Assembly: GCA_020350905.1 (NCBI GenBank)
Contig: CP070843.1
Location: 1,466,738-1,473,278, forward strand
Length of the DNA stretch: 6,541 nt
Direction of reading: 5' to 3'
Origin: Deltaproteobacteria bacterium
GTDB lineage: Bacteria > Desulfobacterota > Syntrophobacteria > BM002
The notes below the pieces were generated by a model. It had not been told where the DNA came from. It did not search any database and saw nothing but the letters and a program-made list of their open reading frames with translations. Both the position numbers and the translations under genes were made by a program. Positions 1 to 4,736 of this stretch are shown in pieces. The number at the start of each line of letters is the position of its first letter. The stretch's first letter is position 1.

Positions 1-2
1 TA

Positions 3-37
3 GATTGTAGATTGCTGATCTCGGATTGCGGAATTTT
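3..37. repeat. GATTGCG-type heptamer tandem repeat, five degenerate units
   Basis: Units of exactly 7 bp run in register: GATTGTA (3-9), GATTGCT (10-16), GATCTCG (17-23), GATTGCG (24-30) and GAATTTT (31-37). The same unit family recurs at the other end of the window (6502-6536). No open frame or protein-like sequence covers it. It resembles the short tandem heptamer repeats scattered in intergenic DNA of some bacteria. The function is unknown, and the array may continue beyond the left edge. Confidence 0.75.
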
Positions 38-55
38 GGGCTGCCCGCTGTATTT

Positions 56-78
56 CCCCATGCTATGCCCCATGCCCT
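56..78. repeat. short ATGCCCY repeat
   Basis: CCCCATGC occurs at 56-63 and again at 68-75, and ATGCCCC (65-71) is followed directly by ATGCCCT (72-78). This is a small degenerate repeat of a different unit sequence from the neighbouring GATTGCG array, again with 7-bp spacing in its second half. It is short enough that chance is possible. Confidence 0.4.
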
Positions 79-116
79 ACTAGAAGCCGGCGGCTGATAG
101 CTTTCCGAATTAGTGC

Positions 117-145
117 TTGACTATCCACAGGCCATGTGGTATTCA
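117..145 (+). promoter_or_regulatory. candidate promoter for the rpsF operon
   Basis: TTGACT at 117-122 is a good -35 match. It is followed after 17 nt by TATTCA at 140-145, a poor -10 match. The spacer contains a small inverted repeat, CCACA (125-129) and TGTGG (135-139), around a 5-nt centre. A promoter is expected somewhere in 1-241 because rpsF heads the operon, but the -10 is weak and the true site could lie elsewhere, for example near TATACA at 162-167. Confidence 0.3.
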
Positions 146-195
146 TCCTCGGCTTATCTAGTATACAAATCATTAGCGTTCACCTCTATCTCCTT

Positions 196-217
196 GCTCC
201 GGTGTGAGGGCCGGGGC
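196..217 (+). promoter_or_regulatory. 5' leader hairpin upstream of rpsF, possible S6:S18 autoregulatory element
   Basis: GCTCCGG (196-202) pairs with CCGGGGC (211-217), with one G-U pair and an 8-nt loop. The hairpin ends 11 nt before the rpsF Shine-Dalgarno AAAGGAG (229-235). In several phyla the rpsF mRNA leader carries a structured element with a conserved CCG that binds the S6:S18 complex and represses the operon. This hairpin contains CCG and sits in the right place. I cannot confirm that it matches that motif, so the regulatory role is inference. Confidence 0.35.
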
Positions 218-241
218 TGTTGAACCCGAAAGGAGTCTGGT

Positions 242-652
242 ATGCGTCATTACGAGACACTCTTTATTGTCACTCCAGACAGTTCCGAAGAAGACCTCAA
301 AGCTGTTGCCACCAAGATTAAAGGTGTGGTCACTGGTATGGACGGCATTGTGACCTCTTACGACGAGCAGGGCAGGAAGAAACTGGCCTATAGTGTCAAG
401 AAACAGAATAAGGGCTATTATGTGTTGATGGATTATGTGGGCTCAGCGGATGTCGTTTCTGAGATTGAACGAAACATGAGGCTTGACGATCGGGTTTTGA
501 AGTACCTGACGGTGAAACTCGCAGATCAGGTAGATTCCGAGAGCATTGAGCCTGAAAAGTCCGAGCCTCCAGAGGAAACAGAATCAGTTGAGACCCCTGA
601 AGAAGAAGCTCAGCCTCCCGAGGCTGAAGAAAGCGAAGAAGAGGAATCATAA
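242..652 (+). CDS. rpsF: 30S ribosomal protein S6
   Basis: S6 is a small-subunit protein that pairs with S18 on the 16S rRNA platform. Residues 1-96 form the typical S6 ferredoxin-like core, opening MRHYETLFIV and including the RKKLAYSVKK and YYVLMDY strands and the family-typical R-LDDRVLKYLTV segment. The 136-residue length exceeds the usual core because residues 97-136 form a low-complexity tail with 18 Glu, one Asp, several Ser and Pro and only one Lys. The ATG is well placed 6 nt after AAAGGAG (229-235). The gene heads the operon and is followed by rpsR after 34 nt, as is common, so the S6-S18 pair is co-expressed. In E. coli the S6 C-terminus is glutamylated by RimK. Whether that happens here is unknown. 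Identification is very secure. Confidence 0.97.
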   Translation: MRHYETLFIVTPDSSEEDLKAVATKIKGVVTGMDGIVTSYDEQGRKKLAYSVKKQNKGYYVLMDYVGSADVVSEIERNMRLDDRVLKYLTVKLADQVDSESIEPEKSEPPEETESVETPEEEAQPPEAEESEEEES

Positions 653-686
653 GGGGGTAGCAGCTCAAATCAGGGAGGAGTAAACA

Positions 687-932
687 GTGGTTAACAGGAG
701 AAGAAGGCGGGCATTCCCACGGCGGAAGGTTTGTCGATTCTGTGCAGACTCAAATCTAAAAATTGATTATAAGGATCCAAAACTACTGAAATACTTTATT
801 ACGGAGCGAGGAAAAATAATCCCCCGGCGTATTTCTGGCAACTGTGCCCGGCACCAGAGGCAAGTAACCATGGCTGTAAAAAGAGCCAGGCACATTGCCT
901 TGATGCCATACACGACCATTCAGCCGCACTAG
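687..932 (+). CDS. rpsR: 30S ribosomal protein S18, zinc-binding type
   Basis: S18 binds S6 and 16S rRNA in the platform of the 30S subunit. The 81-residue protein has the basic N-terminus, the family core IDYKDPKLLKYFITERGKI, a GN-ARHQRQ segment and the C-terminal KRARHIALMPYT. Cysteines C16 and C19 (CRFC) together with C53 and H56 (NCARH) form a plausible zinc site, the C+ form of S18. E. coli S18 lacks most of these ligands. The start is GTG, supported by a strong GGGAGGAG (673-680) at 6-nt spacing. The gene lies 34 nt after rpsF, and their products form a heterodimer. Identification is very secure. Zinc binding is inferred from the ligand pattern. Confidence 0.97.
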   Translation: MVNRRRRRAFPRRKVCRFCADSNLKIDYKDPKLLKYFITERGKIIPRRISGNCARHQRQVTMAVKRARHIALMPYTTIQPH

Positions 933-1165
933 TGGAGTGACGTCGCGTTCTGTAAAGTTCTTGTAGGTGAGATGTGGTCTAGTTCGCTGTCAACCCAATC
1001 ATCGCATTCGTTTTGTCCAATACGGTTTTTGAGCCAGCTTCAAAACGTTCCAGTGACCGCTGAAAGTCGGACGCGGCAACGTAGGGTGCTCAAAGTCATT
1101 TCATCAACCATTCGGTTTTCTGGGGGCCGATAATCCTGGTCATCCTGCAACGGAGGTTTCTTTCG
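933..1165. other. 233-base rpsR-rplI gap with no recognisable gene
   Basis: I see no credible coding frame, tRNA or heptamer array here. The one structure noted is a hairpin, TTTTGA (1027-1032) with TCAAAA (1040-1045) around a 7-nt loop, with possible extra ACG/CGT pairs outside it. There is no T-tract, so it is not a terminator. The rplI Shine-Dalgarno CGGAGG lies at 1151-1156. Many relatives and Firmicutes carry a DUF2232/YybS membrane-protein gene at this spot. None is detectable here. Confidence 0.6.
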
Positions 1166-1612
1166 ATGAAAGTCATACTAAAAGAAGATATTCCCAAGCT
1201 TGGTACAATGGGTGAGACAGTCCAGGTGGCCCCTGGCTATGGTCGCAACTACCTTATACCTCAGGGAAAAGCCGTACTGGCCACCAGCAAGAATCTTAAG
1301 GAGCTTGAGCACCAGAGACAGTTGATTCTGCGAAAGGCAGAGTTGATCCGCAAAGACGCTGAGAGTTTTGCCGAAAAATTCAGAGGCTTGACCCTTACCC
1401 TCGCCCGCAAGGTTGTGGACGAGGACAAGATCTACGGTTCTGTCTCAGTCAGTGATATATCCCAGGCCCTGGAAGAGGCGGGGTTAGAGATTGAACGCAA
1501 ATTGATTAAGCTCGATGAACCTATCAAGAGCTTGGGTGAATTCCAGGTTCCTGTTAAGGTTCATGCTGATGTTACAGCCGAGCTTACTGTCCAGGTCGTA
1601 AAGGAAGAGTAG
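1166..1612 (+). CDS. rplI: 50S ribosomal protein L9
   Basis: L9 binds 23S rRNA near the base of the L1 stalk and projects from the 50S surface; in E. coli it influences translational fidelity. The 148-residue length is normal. The N-terminal rRNA-binding domain (about 1-45) opens MKVILKEDIPKLGTMGE and includes the signature PGYGRNYLIPQG at residues 23-34. A long connecting helix follows (about 43-77, rich in Lys, Glu, Arg and Leu), then the C-terminal domain (about 80-148) with YGSVS and the VPVKVHADVTAELTVQV strand region. The ATG follows CGGAGG (1151-1156) with 9-nt spacing. The gene sits between rpsR and dnaB, its usual neighbours, and is probably co-transcribed with both. Nothing is truncated. 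Confidence 0.97.
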   Translation: MKVILKEDIPKLGTMGETVQVAPGYGRNYLIPQGKAVLATSKNLKELEHQRQLILRKAELIRKDAESFAEKFRGLTLTLARKVVDEDKIYGSVSVSDISQALEEAGLEIERKLIKLDEPIKSLGEFQVPVKVHADVTAELTVQVVKEE

Positions 1613-1677
1613 GAATTGAAGCTCCCTGCAGCAAGCGATTCGTGAAATATCAGGGCTAGAAAAGGACCAGTGAGGCC

Positions 1678-3024
1678 ATGAACGAGCAGGGTGGCGCGCC
1701 CACGAAGGTTCCCCCTCACAACATTGAGGCCGAACAATCGGTTATCGGCGGCATTCTTCTAGACAATGAGGTATTGTCTAGCGTTTTGGAAGTGCTCAGG
1801 GGTGAGGAGTTTTACCGGGCGGCTCACCGTAGCATCTTTGCAGCAGTCGTCGAGCTGTTCGAAAGGAACGAGCCCTGCGACCTGGTCACGCTGACTGACC
1901 TTCTCAGATCCCAGAAAAAACTGGACCAAGTGGGAGGAGCAAGTTACCTGGCCTCCTTGGTTGACAGGGTTCCTTCTTCGGCCAATACAAGCCAATATGC
2001 CAGGATCGTCAAAGAGAAGTCGATGGTCCGTACTCTAATCAGTCGGGCCAGTGAGATAGTGACAATTGGCTTTGACAGTAGTCTCATGGTAGACGCTCTC
2101 CTGGACCAGGCTGAGCAGGCCATTTTTCAAGTCAGTGAAGATCGCATCAACCCATCATTTTTTCCCATCAAAGAGATAGTCAAGCAAAGTATCAAAACCC
2201 TCGAGCAGCTCTATGACCGCCGGGAGATGGTAACCGGTGTTACCACCGGTTTTACAGAGTTGGACCGGCTTACCTCTGGTCTGCAGCGCGCCGATCTGAT
2301 CATTATTGCTGGCCGCCCCAGTATGGGAAAGACTGCCCTTGCCCTCAACATTGCCCGCAACGCTGCTGTTGAGGCCGATGTACCGGTGGGTGTCTTTTCG
2401 TTGGAGATGAACAAGGCGCAACTGGGTATGAGGCTGCTTTGCTCTGAAGCCAGGGTGGATTCCCAAAAGATGCGCAGTGGATTTCTGAGCGAACGAGACT
2501 GGCCACGTCTCACCAGGGCAGCTGGAACAATCAGCGAGGCACCCATTTTTATAGACGACACTCCAGCTATCTCTGCACTGGAGCTTCGGGCCAAATCTCG
2601 CCGCTTGAAGCGGGATCAAAACTTGGGACTCATTATTGTGGACTACCTGCAGCTGATGCGGGGAACTCATGGCAGTGAGCGGCGGGAGCAGGAGATATCG
2701 GAGATTTCCGGCTCGCTCAAGGCTCTGGCCAAAGAACTTGATCTGCCGGTAGTGGCCCTCTCCCAGCTCAACCGAAAGGTGGAGGAACGGCACGACAAGC
2801 GGCCCCAGCTTGCAGATCTCCGTGAATCCGGTGCTATCGAGCAGGATGCTGATGTCATAGCCTTTATTTATCGCGACCAAGTCTACCACCCAGATAGTCC
2901 TGATCAGGGGCGGGCCGAGGTAATCATTGGCAAGCAGCGCAACGGGCCCACGGGGAAGACCACTCTCACCTTTCTTACCCAGTACACCCGGTTTGAAAAC
3001 TTGGCATTTGAAGAAGCAGGCTAG
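1678..3024 (+). CDS. dnaB: replicative DNA helicase DnaB
   Basis: DnaB is the hexameric 5'-3' helicase that unwinds the replication fork and recruits primase. The 448-residue protein is full length. The N-terminal primase-interacting domain (about 10-150) begins with the family-typical PPHNIEAEQSVIGGILLD. A linker and a RecA-like ATPase domain follow. Visible motifs are Walker A GRPSMGKT (212-219), Walker B LIIVD (318-322), SQLNR (362-366), RESGAIEQDAD (382-392) and GKQRNGPTG with K419 and R421, which match the trans-acting finger residues of the family. No intein interrupts the P-loop or other motifs. ATG 1678 is chosen because the conserved N-terminus begins just after it. AAAAGGA (1660-1666) is a somewhat distant ribosome site, and GAGG (1672-1675) is too close. 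It follows rplI by 65 nt and is probably the last gene of the operon. Confidence 0.97.
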   Translation: MNEQGGAPTKVPPHNIEAEQSVIGGILLDNEVLSSVLEVLRGEEFYRAAHRSIFAAVVELFERNEPCDLVTLTDLLRSQKKLDQVGGASYLASLVDRVPSSANTSQYARIVKEKSMVRTLISRASEIVTIGFDSSLMVDALLDQAEQAIFQVSEDRINPSFFPIKEIVKQSIKTLEQLYDRREMVTGVTTGFTELDRLTSGLQRADLIIIAGRPSMGKTALALNIARNAAVEADVPVGVFSLEMNKAQLGMRLLCSEARVDSQKMRSGFLSERDWPRLTRAAGTISEAPIFIDDTPAISALELRAKSRRLKRDQNLGLIIVDYLQLMRGTHGSERREQEISEISGSLKALAKELDLPVVALSQLNRKVEERHDKRPQLADLRESGAIEQDADVIAFIYRDQVYHPDSPDQGRAEVIIGKQRNGPTGKTTLTFLTQYTRFENLAFEEAG

Positions 3025-3033
3025 AAAAAAATG

Positions 3034-3117
3034 GATATGTGATGTGAGATGTGTGATCCTATCTCTATCCGGGCTAGTCATCTTCCCTCCCAAATCTCAT
3101 ATCTCATATCCCACATC
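3034..3117. repeat. paired heptamer arrays in inverted orientation
   Basis: The left arm, 3034-3057, reads in 7-bp steps GATATGT, GATGTGA, GATGTGT, GAT. The right arm, 3094-3117, reads ATCTCAT, ATCTCAT, ATCCCAC, ATC. The right arm is the reverse complement of the left over 24 positions with 19 identities. In RNA, two of the five differences become G-U pairs. The spacer is 36 nt. The array starts 10 nt after the dnaB stop codon and is followed by a T-rich stretch at 3127-3135, so it could form a long imperfect stem at the operon's end. It lacks a GC-rich stem next to a clean U-tract, so I do not call an intrinsic terminator. The rest of the 3025-3221 gap shows no gene and no clear promoter. 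Confidence 0.7.
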
Positions 3118-3221
3118 GAGGGTCCCATTTTGTTTCATGCTTAGGGTTTCGGATTGTTGCTGGTAATTGTGGGTGCGGTCTCCGTAACGGCCGCGACACT
3201 TGACCTGAGATTAAGGACTTG

Positions 3222-4583
3222 ATGGCTGTGTACTGGAAGCAAGAATTGGAAACCATGCCCCCGGAAACCCTCAAAAGGCTGCAGCTGGAGCGATTGCAGT
3301 GGACGGTAGCTCAGGCGAGTAAGTCCCCTCACTACAGCAAGGTTTTTGCCGAGAAAGAAATCAAGCCTGAAAGTATTCAGCGAATGGAGGACATACACCG
3401 ACTCCCCTTCACCAGCAAGGACGACCTGCGGTCCCAGTTTCCCTACGGCCTCCTTGGTGTGGACTTGAAAGATGTCATCCGGCTCCATTCATCATCCGGG
3501 ACCTCGGGCCAGGCGACAGTGGTTTTTCACAGCCAGCAAGACATTGAAAATTGGGCCGATCTGGTCAGTCGATGTATGTATATGACCGGCGTACGGCAAG
3601 ATGACGTTTTTCAGAACCTCACTGGTTATGGGCTTTTCACCGGCGGGCTAGGGTTTCATTATGGCGGGGAGCGTTTGGGAGCCTTGACCATCCCTTCGGG
3701 GACCGGCAACACCAAGAGACAGATCCTTCTGATGCAGGAGTTTGGAACTACTGTGATCCATCTGATTCCAAGCTATGCCATGCGGCTCATGCAAGTGATG
3801 GCAGAGTTGGAGGTGGATCCTCTCCGCGATCTGAAGCTGCGTATTGCATTCCTGGGCGCAGAGCCCCATTCAGAAGAAATTAGGCTGCGGGTGGAGCGAT
3901 ACTTTGAGCTGGAAGCCTTCAATTCCTACGGCCTTTCAGAGATGAACGGGCCGGGAGTGGCTTTTGAGTGCCCTGAGAAGTGGGGGATGCACATCTGGGA
4001 GGATGCCTTCTTTGTGGAGATCATCGATCCAGAGACACTCGAGCTTGTTGAGCCAGGCAAGGAAGGAGAACTGGTCTTAACCACACTTACCCGTGAGGCC
4101 ATGCCGATTATTCGCTACCGCACGAGCGACCTCACTCGCATTCTCCCGGGGACCTGCCCGTGCGGCCGCACTCACAGTCGCCTTGATCGCATTAAAGGCC
4201 GGACTGATGACATGCTCATTATCAAGGGGGTGAATATTTTTCCGGTTCAGGTGGAACAGGCACTGATGGAGATCCCTGAAGTTGGGCAAAACTACCTGAT
4301 CATCCTTGAGAGGGTAGCCGAGATGGACACCATGCGCATACAGGTGGAGATACACCCCGATATTTTCAAAGAAGACATGCGCTTTCTAAAGCGGCTTCAA
4401 GACAAGATTACTCATGAACTGCACAACGAACTGCTCGTCACACCCACAGTAGAGCTGGTGCAGGCCAACACAGTACCACGCTCTCCGGGCAAGGCGGTCA
4501 GGGTTGAGGATCGCAGGGCGCGCGAGCCAGCAGGCAGCGGACAGCAGGTTGCTTCACGGTGTAGAAGGGGAACGACGCCGTGA
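3222..4583 (+). CDS. phenylacetate-CoA ligase family protein (AMP-forming)
   Basis: It belongs to the PaaK branch of adenylate-forming enzymes, which activate an aryl acid to acyl-AMP and then to the CoA thioester in the cytoplasm. Visible motifs are the phosphate-binding loop SSSGTSG (90-96), SYGLSEM (235-241), YRTSDLTRI with the ribose-contacting D303, CPCG (312-315), GRTDDML (326-332) before the C-terminal lid, and PRSPGKAVRV with the likely catalytic K424. The substrate (phenylacetate, another aryl acid such as an indoleacetate, or benzoate) cannot be decided, so no symbol is given. ATG 3222 follows TAAGGA (3212-3217) by 4 nt. An adjacent TTG at 3219 is too close to that site. The protein is 453 residues, slightly longer than the usual 430-440, because about 20 Arg-, Gly- and Ser-rich residues follow the usual GKA-RV-D-R ending. 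It stands apart from dnaB by 197 nt and has no pathway partner in view. Confidence 0.9.
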   Translation: MAVYWKQELETMPPETLKRLQLERLQWTVAQASKSPHYSKVFAEKEIKPESIQRMEDIHRLPFTSKDDLRSQFPYGLLGVDLKDVIRLHSSSGTSGQATVVFHSQQDIENWADLVSRCMYMTGVRQDDVFQNLTGYGLFTGGLGFHYGGERLGALTIPSGTGNTKRQILLMQEFGTTVIHLIPSYAMRLMQVMAELEVDPLRDLKLRIAFLGAEPHSEEIRLRVERYFELEAFNSYGLSEMNGPGVAFECPEKWGMHIWEDAFFVEIIDPETLELVEPGKEGELVLTTLTREAMPIIRYRTSDLTRILPGTCPCGRTHSRLDRIKGRTDDMLIIKGVNIFPVQVEQALMEIPEVGQNYLIILERVAEMDTMRIQVEIHPDIFKEDMRFLKRLQDKITHELHNELLVTPTVELVQANTVPRSPGKAVRVEDRRAREPAGSGQQVASRCRRGTTP

Positions 4584-4613
4584 CACAATGACACGGAGAA
4601 AGGGCGAGAAGGG

Positions 4614-4641
4614 GATGATAGATCAAAGGTCAGAAGTCAGA
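4614..4641. repeat. degenerate heptamer repeat (GRTCARA-type)
   Basis: Four 7-bp units run in register: GATGATA (4614-4620), GATCAAA (4621-4627), GGTCAGA (4628-4634) and AGTCAGA (4635-4641). It lies in the gap between the CoA ligase gene and hflX, just upstream of the hflX promoter candidate. The unit differs from the GATTGCG arrays at the window edges, but the 7-bp period is the same. The array is short, so confidence is moderate. Confidence 0.5.
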
Positions 4642-4670
4642 CGACACCAGAGGACATACAATGACCTCTA

Positions 4671-4699
4671 TTGCAAAATTCTTTGTGGCGGATTACAAT
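4671..4699 (+). promoter_or_regulatory. sigma-70-type promoter for hflX, with palindrome over the -10
   Basis: TTGCAA (4671-4676, 4 of 6 consensus) and TACAAT (4694-4699, 5 of 6) are separated by the ideal 17 nt. Transcription would begin near 4706, giving a leader of about 28 nt to the proposed ATC start at 4734. The -10 lies within a perfect 10-bp palindrome, TACAATTGTA (4694-4703), which could be an operator or simply chance. The promoter is the best in the window. Confidence 0.6.
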
Positions 4700-4720
4700 T
4701 GTATAACAGCCACAAGAACT

Positions 4721-4736
4721 GGGAGGTTCATAAATC
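4721..4736 (+). promoter_or_regulatory. hflX ribosome binding site and proposed ATC start codon
   Basis: GGGAGG (4721-4726) is a strong Shine-Dalgarno sequence. Seven nt later comes ATC (4734-4736), immediately preceded by an in-frame TAA (4731-4733). The frame opened by this ATC reads straight into HflX with family-like N-terminal residues. No ATG, GTG or TTG lies between the stop and TTG 4812. The sequence in front of TTG 4812 has no comparable ribosome site. Confidence 0.65.

Noticed and set aside
1..37. CRISPR array
   Set aside because: The repeat units are 7 bp, contiguous and degenerate, with no spacers and no cas genes in the window.
2232..2251. Inverted repeat AACCGGT/ACCGGTT inside dnaB
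   Set aside because: It encodes the conserved VTGVTTGF segment, whose repeated Thr-Gly codons explain the symmetry.
2155..3093. 312-codon open frame on the minus strand opposite dnaB
   Set aside because: It is a shadow of dnaB: the plus strand encodes a full DnaB with every motif, and the antisense product has no recognisable domain.
3219..3221. TTG as start of the CoA ligase
   Set aside because: It sits only 1 nt from the TAAGGA ribosome site and directly before ATG 3222, which has better spacing.
3025..3221. Promoter for the CoA ligase gene
   Set aside because: No pair of -35 and -10 hexamers with acceptable spacing stood out. The gene may read through from dnaB or use another sigma factor.
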